Shown: positions 8,444 through 16,165 of the stretch, piece by piece
Position numbering within the stretch: the stretch's first letter is position 1
Layout: each line of letters opens with the position of its first letter
Origin: Acidobacteriota bacterium
GTDB taxonomy: Bacteria; Acidobacteriota; Blastocatellia; Pyrinomonadales; Pyrinomonadaceae
Assembly: GCA_019639235.1 (NCBI GenBank)
Contig: JAHBSG010000012.1
Span: forward strand, 57,049-121,048
Direction: 5' to 3'
Length of the DNA: 64,000 nucleotides
Translations under genes and position numbers: made by a program
The notes under the pieces: model-generated
What the model saw: the letters and a program-made list of their open reading frames with translations, nothing else
What the model was told of the DNA's origin: nothing
The model's database searches: none

Positions 8444-8890
8444 ATGTCGAGCCTACTTTCCGTAACCGAACTCCGGCAGCGATTCGACATCGATACTGAT
8501 GTCGAATCCGATCGCCTTGAGCCGCACATTCAGGCGGCCGAGAGACGGTTGCGGAAGTGGGTCGGCGACACGCAGTTCGAGGCCGCTGTCGCCCTGACGG
8601 GAAACGAGACCGATGATCATGCCCTGGTGACGGACCTGAAGAACGCTCAGGCCCATCTCGCCTTTCACTTCGTGATCTACGGGCTCAACTATCCGTTCAC
8701 ATCGAAAGGGATCGTCGCGACGGTTATGAGCGGCGAGGGCAAGGAGATGCGGAAGTTCTTGACACCGGCAGAAACGCAGGCCGTTGCCGTGCAAATGCTT
8801 GAACTCGCCCGCGAGATCGCCGAGCCGTATATGTTACTCGACGGAACGCCGACGGGCAGCTTTGAGGTGGTGAGCGATGGCGAATGCTGA
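8444..8890 (+). CDS. Head-tail connector protein
   Basis: A 148-residue, mostly helical protein in the place of the gp6/gp15-type adaptor ring that docks under the portal. The opening LLSVTELRQRFDIDTDVESDRLEPHIQAAERRLRKWVG, with an acidic stretch leading to paired helices, is typical of these adaptors. It overlaps the following neck gene by 14 bases. The family is assigned from shape and order. Confidence 0.7.
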   Translation: MSSLLSVTELRQRFDIDTDVESDRLEPHIQAAERRLRKWVGDTQFEAAVALTGNETDDHALVTDLKNAQAHLAFHFVIYGLNYPFTSKGIVATVMSGEGKEMRKFLTPAETQAVAVQMLELAREIAEPYMLLDGTPTGSFEVVSDGEC

Positions 8891-9416
8891 TGTGAAGGCC
8901 CTCGAGGATCTGGCGGCCGACATGACCAGGGCGAAGCGCCAGTTGATCAGCCGGCTTGCCGAGCGTGGTTATCAGCTTCTGCGGGCTGAGGTTCCCTTCA
9001 ATACGGGAAACCTGAAGCAGGGAGTCGCACCGCCCGAGGTCGATCACGCGCAGATGTCGGCGGTGCTGACCGTCTCGGCAAGATCGGCCCGGACCGGAAG
9101 CCGAGAGGCCAGAGTGATCGGCCGGGACGGAAAAGAGAAAGGGACCGTGACGCTTCGGCCCAGGCCGGCATTCAACTATGCATCAACGGTCGCACTCGGC
9201 CGTCCGGCTATCTCGCCAAAGAGCGGCAAGGCACTGATCATTCCGGTCGCGACAGCACCTTCGGGCGAAGGCTATTTGATCTCGGGAGGCCAGATCTATG
9301 TGGTCCGCAGAAGTGCGGGGCCGCAGAAAGCAAACCCGTTTCACGAGCGGGCAGCGACGCGGCTTGAGGGCGAGGCGGAGCGGATAGCGACGGCAGTACT
9401 TGAGAGGTTTGTTTGA
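8877..9416 (+). CDS. HK97 gp10-like neck/minor tail protein
   Basis: A 179-residue protein likely to form the ring between connector and tail. Its early VPFNTGNLKQGV motif, in which a helix leads to a Thr-Gly-x-Leu turn, is the hallmark of this family, and the C-terminal NPFHERAATRLEGEAERIATAVLERF helix matches the family's ending. The gene overlaps the upstream connector gene and its TGA overlaps the next ATG. Confidence 0.75.
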   Translation: MANADVKALEDLAADMTRAKRQLISRLAERGYQLLRAEVPFNTGNLKQGVAPPEVDHAQMSAVLTVSARSARTGSREARVIGRDGKEKGTVTLRPRPAFNYASTVALGRPAISPKSGKALIIPVATAPSGEGYLISGGQIYVVRRSAGPQKANPFHERAATRLEGEAERIATAVLERFV

Positions 9417-9757
9417 TGGCTGGATCGGTAAAGGAAAGCGGGTATCGCGAGATCGTGCTCAGACGCGGCGAGGATAGATCGATCAAGTTCATCTATCGGC
9501 CGCGTGACCGCTCTCTGCCGCCGTTCGATATCTCCGGCCAGACGGTCGTGCTCAAGGTGAAGGCAAAGGGAGCGGCCGAGCAGACATTTGGCTCGCCAGA
9601 GATTGCGATCACAAGCGGGCCGGGCGGCGAGATCACGCTGAACGGAACCGGTTCGACCTTGACCACGCTGCAGTTCCAGAGTGCGGATTACGCGATCCTG
9701 CTGAATGGGAAGCGGCTTGTTTACGGTTCTTTGACGCTGACCAGCCTGTATGAATAG
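9416..9757 (+). CDS. Phage protein, possible baseplate/fibre N-terminal domain
   Basis: A 113-residue beta protein: REIVLRRGEDRSIKFIY followed by DISGQTVVLKVKAK resembles the small domains that open upper baseplate or fibre proteins of siphoviruses. The ATG at 9416 overlaps the previous stop (TGATG); a TTG three bases earlier is less likely. The end overlaps the next gene by 8 bases. It is probably a structural partner of the three fibre-like genes that follow. Confidence 0.55.
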   Translation: MAGSVKESGYREIVLRRGEDRSIKFIYRPRDRSLPPFDISGQTVVLKVKAKGAAEQTFGSPEIAITSGPGGEITLNGTGSTLTTLQFQSADYAILLNGKRLVYGSLTLTSLYE

Positions 9758-10058
9758 CTGCGTTATCGAGATCGTTGAGATCCTCTCCGATGTTGCGGTC
9801 GCCGAACTTCGAGAGACGATCCATATCGTCACCGAAGGCATTCAGGGGCCGCCGGGGGCGAGCGGTGCGGGGTTCGTTTTCTCGCAGCCGACGCCGGCTA
9901 CGGAATGGGTCATTAACCACAATCTCGGGTTTCGGCCGGCGGTCGAGATCATCGACGCGGGCGGGAATGAGGTGGATGCAGAGGTCCAGCACATCAGCGT
10001 CAATCAGGCAAGGGTTTATTTCAACGCAGCGATCGCCGGCGAGGCCCGGTGCGTTTAG
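9750..10058 (+). CDS. Short fibre-like protein with collagen-like GPPG
   Basis: A 102-residue protein. Residues about 31-42 carry a short collagen-like IQGPPGASGAG. Then comes a domain with WVINHNLGFRPAVEIIDAGGNEV, a pattern found at the ends of many phage fibres, in which a short beta unit follows a trimeric stalk. Such proteins usually trimerise. It is probably a fibre or a fibre-attachment piece. Confidence 0.6.
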   Translation: MNSCVIEIVEILSDVAVAELRETIHIVTEGIQGPPGASGAGFVFSQPTPATEWVINHNLGFRPAVEIIDAGGNEVDAEVQHISVNQARVYFNAAIAGEARCV

Positions 10059-10070
10059 CAAGGAGCAATA

Positions 10071-10862
10071 ATGGCAAGAAAACAGCTTACGGATCTCGAT
10101 TTCGACAACGTCTCAAAGGCGATCAATCTGCCGAACCCGCAAAACCCCCAGGACGCGGCGACAAAGGATTATGTCGATACGTCGGTAGAGGGGCTCGCGT
10201 GGAAGGACGCGGTCCACGTCGCCACATCAAGCAATATCAACCTGACCTCGGCACCGGCGACGATCGACGGACAGGGTTCGCTGACCGGCAAACGCATCCT
10301 GGTCAAGGACCAGAGCACCGCGTCCGAGAACGGCATCTATGTTCACAATGGGGCCGGACAGCCGATGACTCGGGCACTCGACGCCAACACGGCCGATGAA
10401 CTCAACTCGGCCATTGTCACCGTGCTTGTAGGCCCAAGCGGGGGGTCATCGTTCAGGCAGACGACCGTTGACCCGATTGTTGGATCGTCGGCCATCAACT
10501 GGACGACCTTCGGCACGGGGGCACCTTCGGCCTCGGAATCGACACCCGGTATAGCGGAGATCGCGACGCAGGGCGAGACAGACACCGGTACCGACGATTC
10601 CAGATTCATTACGCCGTCGAAGCTCGCGAACTGGTCCGGCCGTATCCGCAAACACTCCGCGACCTTCGGGGACGGCTCGGCGACGCAGTACGACGTGACG
10701 CACAGCTTCGGGACGCGTGATGTTATCGCCCAGGTTCGGCGAGTGGCCTCGCCTTACGATGAGGTCAACTGCGATATCGAGGCAGTTGATATCAACACGG
10801 TTCGGCTGCGGTTTTCGGCCGCTCCGACTACGAACCAGTTCCGAGTGACGATCCTCGCGTAA
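10071..10862 (+). CDS. Tail fibre protein
   Basis: A 263-residue protein opening with DAATKDYVDTSVEGLAW, the AATKDYVD motif of phage tail-fibre repeats, followed by a VLVKDQSTASENGIYV beta domain that is common in fibre shafts. The C-terminus (ATQYDVTHSFGTRDVIAQV) repeats the small HSFG-type tip domain of the preceding gene. The domain order suggests a trimeric fibre. Its TAA overlaps the next ATG. Confidence 0.72.
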   Translation: MARKQLTDLDFDNVSKAINLPNPQNPQDAATKDYVDTSVEGLAWKDAVHVATSSNINLTSAPATIDGQGSLTGKRILVKDQSTASENGIYVHNGAGQPMTRALDANTADELNSAIVTVLVGPSGGSSFRQTTVDPIVGSSAINWTTFGTGAPSASESTPGIAEIATQGETDTGTDDSRFITPSKLANWSGRIRKHSATFGDGSATQYDVTHSFGTRDVIAQVRRVASPYDEVNCDIEAVDINTVRLRFSAAPTTNQFRVTILA

Positions 10863-12061
10863 TGGAAGATCTTTCTCGCAGAGCACGGCCCGAGATACTT
10901 CTCACGGATGCCGCAACCGTCGCGATCGACGCGGCGAAGGGGAACGCCTTTCGGCTCGAAACGGCGGCCTCGCGGACGCTTGGGGCTCCGGGCACGGGCT
11001 ATGCGGGACAGGCGATTCATATTCGCTGGAAGAACACAGGCGGCTCGCCGGTCACCCTCGCGTTGACCGTCGGTTCGGCGGGTGCGTTTCGGTATCTCGG
11101 CGATGCCAATGCGCTCAACGCGACGCCGGCCGGAGCAACCGAGTACATCGTCGCGATCTACAACGCGGCCGACGATCGCTGGGACGTAGTGGCCTACAGC
11201 GGCTACGAGTTTCCGGGCGGCGGGCCGCTTATTCTCGACGCCCTCAGCTCGATGCCGAGTGCCCCGGCCGCGGGCAAGCTCTCGCTTTACCCCCGTTTGC
11301 GACACGGTCGGGCATATCTCGACGTTCAGGGCTCGAACGGCCGCGATTGGCCCGTTCAGCCATTTCTCGGGTTGAACAAGGTCGTGATGCACCTACCGGA
11401 GAACGGCACCACCATCCGAACCTGGGGAATGCCGGTTACGAACGTCGGAACGGTATCACATCCGACTCTGGCCGCGACGAACCTGCTGACATCGATGCGT
11501 CGATGGCGTCTGCTTTCGGCCGCGACGGCAAACTCGGCATCCGAGAACCGGGCGGCACAGACACTCGTCTGGCGGGGCAATGCGGCCGGCCGGGGCGGAT
11601 TCACCTTTATCACCCGGTTCGGTATAGCGACAAACCCGTCAAACGCCGGACGTGGGTTTTTCGGGCTTACATCGTCAACTGGAGCGATCGCTACGACGCA
11701 GGTTCCCTCGGCTTTGACGAACTGCGTCGGGCTGATGTGGGACATCGCGGCCGAGACGAATTTCTACATCGGCCATAACGACGGTTCGGGCACGTGCACC
11801 CGCATTGATCTCGGGGCGAACTTTCCGGTCAATGACGCGGCCGCGGTTTACACGCTCTATCTCTACTGCGGGCCGAACGACTCGAAGATCTGCTACCGCG
11901 TGGTCCGAGAGGATACGGGCGATGTTGCGGACGGCGAGTTGACGACCGACCTCCCGTCGAACACGACGTTCCTGACCTATCACTTGTATATGAACAATGG
12001 CGGATCGGCGGTTGCGGTGGCATTCGAGTGTGCAGGCGTGTATTTGGAGAGCGATTTCTAG
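10862..12061 (+). CDS. Phage structural/appendage protein
   Basis: Not assigned to a family. It has 399 residues, starting at an ATG that overlaps the fibre stop (TAATG). Residues 1-130 form a beta-rich domain seen in fibre-like proteins (ATVAIDAAKGNAFRLETAASRTLG), and residues about 170-399 look like one large beta-sandwich, ending in VAFECAGVYLESDF. The composition is rich in Ala, Gly, Thr and Asn as in fibres or capsid appendages. It may be a host-range or decoration component. Confidence 0.6.
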   Translation: MEDLSRRARPEILLTDAATVAIDAAKGNAFRLETAASRTLGAPGTGYAGQAIHIRWKNTGGSPVTLALTVGSAGAFRYLGDANALNATPAGATEYIVAIYNAADDRWDVVAYSGYEFPGGGPLILDALSSMPSAPAAGKLSLYPRLRHGRAYLDVQGSNGRDWPVQPFLGLNKVVMHLPENGTTIRTWGMPVTNVGTVSHPTLAATNLLTSMRRWRLLSAATANSASENRAAQTLVWRGNAAGRGGFTFITRFGIATNPSNAGRGFFGLTSSTGAIATTQVPSALTNCVGLMWDIAAETNFYIGHNDGSGTCTRIDLGANFPVNDAAAVYTLYLYCGPNDSKICYRVVREDTGDVADGELTTDLPSNTTFLTYHLYMNNGGSAVAVAFECAGVYLESDF

Positions 12062-12156
12062 GTTTGGCGGCCGTGGGAAGCGGCTTTGGGAGATGCCGTT
12101 CGTCTGTTCGGCCCGCGTGGGGCGATCCGAAACGAAGCGGCCGCCATTTTTGAAAG

Positions 12157-12267
12157 ATGGAACTCATAGCGATCGCAGTTTTAGTGGGAGTGGTCATCGG
12201 GAGCGTGGCCGGCTACCACTACGCACGATACGAAATGAGGCGGTTCTTTGAAGGAAAGCGAGGGTAG
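12157..12267 (+). CDS. 36-residue single-helix membrane peptide
   Basis: Small open frame beginning MELIAIAVLVGVVIG and ending in a basic tail (RYEMRRFFEGKRG), so one helix with positive C-terminus inside. Its TAG at 12265 is followed directly by the ATG of the next gene. No strong ribosome site is seen, only GAAAG next to the ATG. It could be a small lysis-control protein beside the holin-like gene at 13008. Evidence is the hydrophobic pattern and fit between neighbours. Confidence 0.5.
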   Translation: MELIAIAVLVGVVIGSVAGYHYARYEMRRFFEGKRG

Positions 12268-13011
12268 ATGCCGGTCACGTTTTCAGCACTGCTAGAGGGT
12301 AAAAGCGGCGACGGCCACGGCACCGGAAGCTTCACGACCGGGAGCTTTACGCCAACGGCGGGGCGTCGGCTTGTCGCTTTGGTTGCAGGCCACGATCGCG
12401 GCGGCAGCAGTGCTGACGTAGCGGCCGAGTTCACGATAACGGACTCGCAGGGCCGGACGTGGACGAAGCGGGCCGAGATCGGCCAAACGTCGGGCTTCTG
12501 GCGAAACGGCATCGCGGCGTGGATCTCCGACGAAGCTGCGGCCACGTCTATGACGGTCACCTTCGACTGCGGCGGCGTCGATCTCGGCCAGTACTACTTT
12601 GGGATCTTTGAGATAACGGACTCGGACGGAACGGTTTCGGGCTACGTCGAAGCTGACGGAGTTCCGGACGACGGTGCCCACAGTGTCGTTCTCGGGGCAA
12701 CGCCGGACGCAGAGGACCTGGTTGTCTATGCCCGGTATATGGAAGGCCGGGACATCACCGGGCCGACGATGCCGGCGGGGTGGACAAGCGTTTGCGATCA
12801 GACGTGCGTCAGCGGCAATGAGTTTGGGGCCTTCGGGGTCGTGGTTCACGACGATTTCACGTCGGATACGATCTCGATCACGGATATGCGGCCGGCTGGT
12901 AACGGCTACGACGCGATGAATTGTGCGTTCATCATTCCGGCCGCGTCGGAGCCCGAGCCGCCGACAGTCCCGATGCCACGCGGAAATATGGCCGCATCGA
13001 TGCTGATATGA
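12268..13011 (+). CDS. Phage beta-rich protein of unknown function
   Basis: A 247-residue protein with an all-beta look (FTITDSQGRTWTKRAEIG, then MTVTFDCGGVDLGQYYFGIFEI) and a proline-rich tail. It resembles appendage or carbohydrate-binding domains of the kind seen on capsids or tails but carries no motif that fixes a role. It sits between two small membrane proteins, so expression is coupled to them. Its stop overlaps the next start (ATGA). Confidence 0.6.
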   Translation: MPVTFSALLEGKSGDGHGTGSFTTGSFTPTAGRRLVALVAGHDRGGSSADVAAEFTITDSQGRTWTKRAEIGQTSGFWRNGIAAWISDEAAATSMTVTFDCGGVDLGQYYFGIFEITDSDGTVSGYVEADGVPDDGAHSVVLGATPDAEDLVVYARYMEGRDITGPTMPAGWTSVCDQTCVSGNEFGAFGVVVHDDFTSDTISITDMRPAGNGYDAMNCAFIIPAASEPEPPTVPMPRGNMAASMLI

Positions 13012-13226
13012 ACACACTTGAAAGAATCGAGGACAGATGGCTGATGGTCGGGCTTACGCTGGCCGTCCTGATCGCATTTACGATCACGCGAGACGCTCTC
13101 ATCGGCGATGTGTTCAAGGTGCTGATCGGCGGCACCGTCGCGATATTCACCCGGCGATCGGAGAAGCTGATGATCGCCGAGGTTGCGGATAGCAAGACGC
13201 TGGTCGAGGAGTTCAAAAGACGATGA
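13008..13226 (+). CDS. Holin-like small membrane protein
   Basis: A 72-residue protein with two hydrophobic stretches (MVGLTLAVLIAF and FKVLIGGTVAIFT), separated by TRDALIG, and a charged C-terminal helix. Size and topology fit a class II holin, but no endolysin gene is next to it, so a structural membrane role is possible. The start overlaps the previous stop (ATGA) and the end overlaps the next gene by four bases. Confidence 0.55.
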   Translation: MNTLERIEDRWLMVGLTLAVLIAFTITRDALIGDVFKVLIGGTVAIFTRRSEKLMIAEVADSKTLVEEFKRR

Positions 13227-13675
13227 ACCATGTTCCGGCTGAGATCCTGCTTTTCGAGTTCTTGAGTGAGTCAATTTCCGGATCGGCTCCGGATGACGTG
13301 CTCTATGACTGCGAGCTGCACGATACGGTTTATCAGGTGATCCGCAAAACGAAGTGTATTCGGATCAGCGAAGCGGTCAGTGAGCTCGCGGTCGATGTGA
13401 CGCAGGAGATGAAGGAATTCGATGCCGAGCTGGTGATCGCGGTCTGCGTCAAGGTCGAGGGCAAGGATAAAAAGGAGCGTCAGGCTTCGATCCAGACGCT
13501 CTTCGAGATCCAGCAGGCCGTAACGACACTGCTGACCGAGGACGGAACACTCGGCGGCCGGGTTTGCGACAGCCTGGTCCGAAGATCTTTCAGAGGGTTC
13601 GATGTGTTGGATGGCGAGCCGTGGGCGGTCGCCAATATTCCGGTCGTGATCAATCCGCGATCGCTGGGTTATTAG
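13223..13675 (+). CDS. Tail terminator/completion protein
   Basis: A 150-residue protein in the right place, just ahead of the tail tube, and with the expected alpha/beta build: a helix at AEILLFEFLSE, a central antiparallel sheet with DAELVIAVCVKVEG, a helix (IQTLFEIQQAVTTLL) and a final AVANIPVVINPRSLGY strand. Such proteins cap the tail tube and bind the head. The family is inferred from position and secondary-structure pattern. Confidence 0.6.
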   Translation: MNHVPAEILLFEFLSESISGSAPDDVLYDCELHDTVYQVIRKTKCIRISEAVSELAVDVTQEMKEFDAELVIAVCVKVEGKDKKERQASIQTLFEIQQAVTTLLTEDGTLGGRVCDSLVRRSFRGFDVLDGEPWAVANIPVVINPRSLGY

Positions 13676-13684
13676 GAGACTACG

Positions 13685-13936
13685 ATGGCAAAGACGAAAC
13701 AATTCAAGATCAAGGTTCGACGGGACGCACCCGACACGGTTGCCCACGGCAACTTCTCGGCCGAGAAGGCGGGTGGCCACTACACAACCGATAACGCCAG
13801 GTTCGCAGCCTGGCTCGAGGAGGCATACGGGGCCGAGAGGCCCGAGGCCGAAGCGGCGCCGCCGGATGCTCCGCTGACCGATGAGACCGAGGCCGAAATC
13901 GCGGCCGCAGACACCGAAGACGGAGGTAAGAAATAA
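13685..13936 (+). CDS. Small acidic phage protein
   Basis: 83 residues. The first half has FKIKVRRDAPDTVAHG and a short basic stretch; the second half is very acidic and Ala/Glu-rich (EAAPPDAPLTDETEAEIAAAD). Not recognised. Similar small proteins often stand before tail-tube genes. The stop overlaps the tail-tube ATG. Confidence 0.6.
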   Translation: MAKTKQFKIKVRRDAPDTVAHGNFSAEKAGGHYTTDNARFAAWLEEAYGAERPEAEAAPPDAPLTDETEAEIAAADTEDGGKK

Positions 13937-15009
13937 TGGCAGATACACAAAGCAGCCGCGGTTATGCATGGGGACTGCAGACCGATTACGTAACCCAAAA
14001 GACGATCGCGGCCTCAGCTCTCAGGCGCATCATCGCCAGCGATGAGAACACGATCGATTACGAGCCGATGATCCAGGACGATGAGGACTGGGCGCACGGC
14101 AAGAATCAGGCCACCGAACAGTGGCTTGAGGCCCATGACGCGACGGTTCAGCACTCGATGGCCGGCTACGTCGATGAACTCGGCCGGATACTCGTGCTCA
14201 ATCTCGGCGATTATGGCGTCGTCACGCCGGGCGGCGGCACTACCTCGAAAGAGCACACATTCAAGCCGCAGAACCCTTCCGTTTCGCGACAGGGCCGAGC
14301 GGTGACCTATGCCGAGACGACCGGTCCGGGCTGGAACGTGCTGATGCCGCGTGCTGTCGGCAACGGCTTTGTTCTTCGCGGGGATGAGAAGTCTCCGCTT
14401 TCGATCGACTTTGGGCTGCAAGGTGCCGGTGCGATCAACCCCGCATCGGGAGTCACATGGAGCGGCGGCACGCCGACGGTCGTTGACCCGACCGACCGGA
14501 CGAAGTTCTTCAATACGCAGGTCGCTCTTCGGGCCACGCCGCAGGGCGAATCCGAAGTGGTTTACGGATGCCGGTACCGGTCCTTCGAGATCAACTATCA
14601 GCAGACGCTCCTGCTCGAGGCGGGATTCAAGCCCGGATGCTCCGACTTCCTGACGCCGGGCGATCCCGAGAGCGGCATCATCCGCTCGGCCTGCGAGTTC
14701 GACAAGCAGATGCTCGATTTCAGCTTTGAGGTCGATATGGCAAGCGGCTCGCCGGAACTTGTTCTGGTCCAGAACCAGAAGCCGATCGTCATCGTCGTCG
14801 AAGCGACCGGCCCGATCATCGAGGCAGCGATCGCCAAGAAGCTGACGATCACGATCCCGGTCGCCCATTACCGGACGACGAAGCCGACGATCAAGAACGG
14901 GATCTATACGTTCACGATCTCGGGCAAGGCATTCTTCGACTATGCGACAAGCAAGCTGGTCGAGGTGAAGCTCGTCAACACAATCACCAGCTACATCACG
15001 GGCTGGTAA
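13936..15009 (+). CDS. Major tail tube protein
   Basis: A 357-residue beta-rich protein that by position should polymerise into the tail tube. Features include the SRGYAWGLQTDYVTQKTIAA opening, a central domain with AHDATVQHSMAGYVDELGRILV, and a late TYTFTISGKAFFDYATSKLVEVKL stretch typical of tail tubes with an added domain. The length is longer than the basic 200-residue tube, suggesting an Ig-like decoration. The next gene is the chaperone pair, as in lambda. Confidence 0.78.
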   Translation: MADTQSSRGYAWGLQTDYVTQKTIAASALRRIIASDENTIDYEPMIQDDEDWAHGKNQATEQWLEAHDATVQHSMAGYVDELGRILVLNLGDYGVVTPGGGTTSKEHTFKPQNPSVSRQGRAVTYAETTGPGWNVLMPRAVGNGFVLRGDEKSPLSIDFGLQGAGAINPASGVTWSGGTPTVVDPTDRTKFFNTQVALRATPQGESEVVYGCRYRSFEINYQQTLLLEAGFKPGCSDFLTPGDPESGIIRSACEFDKQMLDFSFEVDMASGSPELVLVQNQKPIVIVVEATGPIIEAAIAKKLTITIPVAHYRTTKPTIKNGIYTFTISGKAFFDYATSKLVEVKLVNTITSYITGW

Positions 15010-15035
15010 GACACGAAAACACCAGGAGAAAAAAA

Positions 15036-15761
15036 ATGCAAGAAGAGACCCAGCAGAACCCAACCGCTCCGGCCCAGGCTTCTTACGACGCACGAAGCGA
15101 GAACCGCTTTGAGTACGACATCGAACGGGATGGATTGACCTATAGCGTGGCCCACGTCTTCGGGCCGCTTTCCGACGACCGATATTTGCAGTGGCTCGGC
15201 GAGCTAAACATCCGCGGAGAGGATGAGGAGATCTCCGAGACGGCCCGCGAGGCATCGGTCAAACTCTGGGACGAGCTGATCGTCCGGCTTGAGGGCGTCG
15301 AGTTTGACGAAGGGCTGAACTGGAAGGAGTACATCCCGGCCAGCGAGAAGATAGCGGCGATCAACGACCTTTTTGCCGTCGCGATCAATACCGCCCAGAA
15401 GAAGGCGGCAGGCAAGCTCCGGCTCGACCCGAACGCCGACTCGAATGTGGTGATCCGCACCGAGGCTTACCGCAACGGCGAGATCCTCATTCAGACCCAC
15501 ACGCTCCGGCAGCCGACCTTTGAGGACGAGAAGAACTACTCCCGGATTCAGGCCCGCCGAATCAGGACGGAACAGACCCGCGGGCTGAGACGAAAGCCGA
15601 AGGTCGAATATGTGCCGCAGGACGCCCGGATCGGCGAGCTTTACGACTCGCTGGTGATCTCAACAGAGGGCTTTGCCGGCGAGATCCCGCTCCGTTTCAA
15701 GACGACGGTCGTGCACTATTTGCTCGGCAAGGAGCTTGAGGTAAAGAGCCTGGGAAAATAG
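15036..15761 (+). CDS. Tail assembly chaperone (gpG-like)
   Basis: A 241-residue protein between tail tube and tape measure, the place of lambda gpG. It binds the tape measure during tail assembly and is not part of the virion. The start has GGAGAAAAAAA directly before the ATG. The last codons, CTG GGA AAA TAG, carry the canonical slippery heptamer G GGA AAA just before the stop. A fraction of ribosomes would slip back one base and make the longer gpGT-like product using the extension at 15758-16165. Confidence 0.82.
   Translation: MQEETQQNPTAPAQASYDARSENRFEYDIERDGLTYSVAHVFGPLSDDRYLQWLGELNIRGEDEEISETAREASVKLWDELIVRLEGVEFDEGLNWKEYIPASEKIAAINDLFAVAINTAQKKAAGKLRLDPNADSNVVIRTEAYRNGEILIQTHTLRQPTFEDEKNYSRIQARRIRTEQTRGLRRKPKVEYVPQDARIGELYDSLVISTEGFAGEIPLRFKTTVVHYLLGKELEVKSLGK
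15752..15758 (+). other. -1 ribosomal frameshift site (G GGA AAA)
   Basis: The heptamer is in register with the chaperone frame and stands directly before its TAG. The lambda gene uses GGGAAAG for the same job. A GC-rich stretch with an inverted repeat (TCGCG/CGCGA at 15778-15789) starts about 20 bases downstream and may stimulate slipping. Confidence 0.82.
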
Positions 15762-16165
15762 CGGCCGCCGTCCGCGATCGCGTTCGCGAGATCCACGGCG
15801 AAACGGCCGAAAGCGGAGCGGCCGTCTGTCCGGGCGAGGCGAACTGCAACGACTGGCAGCAGCCCTTTGACGGCACGGACGAGGCGAAGGAAGAAGCGAT
15901 CTGCTTCGGCTGCCGATACTTTGACACCAAGCCGCTGGCCGCGGCCGACGATGCGGACCTGACGGCAGAGGAACTGGAGGAGTTTGTCAGCCAGATCGAA
16001 TCGATCGTCGATTGGCAGGACGCGGGATTCGAAACCGACTGGTCACGGCACCCGTTCTGGATAAAGCGGCTGGTGCTCGAATGGCGGCAGGCCGAGGCCC
16101 AGATAGCACGACTCCAGACAAGCAGGCTGCAGGCCGTTATCCGCGGATTTCTGAAAGATGGCTAA
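15758..16165 (+). CDS. Frameshift-only extension of tail chaperone (gpT-like)
   Basis: After a -1 slip the next codon is ATA at 15758 and the frame stays open for 135 codons to TAA at 16163, overlapping the tape-measure start (16158). It has no usable start codon of its own. The product adds an acidic and then helical domain to the chaperone, with a Cys pattern (VCPGEANCNDW, then ICFGCRYF) that looks like a metal site, and the basic end LQAVIRGFLKDG. This T domain in lambda binds the tail tube. It explains 400 bases that otherwise have no gene. Confidence 0.78.
   Translation: MAAAVRDRVREIHGETAESGAAVCPGEANCNDWQQPFDGTDEAKEEAICFGCRYFDTKPLAAADDADLTAEELEEFVSQIESIVDWQDAGFETDWSRHPFWIKRLVLEWRQAEAQIARLQTSRLQAVIRGFLKDG

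Noticed and set aside
12064..12145. TGGCGGCC/GGCCGCCA pair as a terminator
   Set aside because: The arms are about 70 bases apart and the T-run is weak.
14014..15255. 413-codon minus-strand frame
   Set aside because: It lies over the tail-tube gene in high-GC DNA and has Arg-rich random-like sequence.
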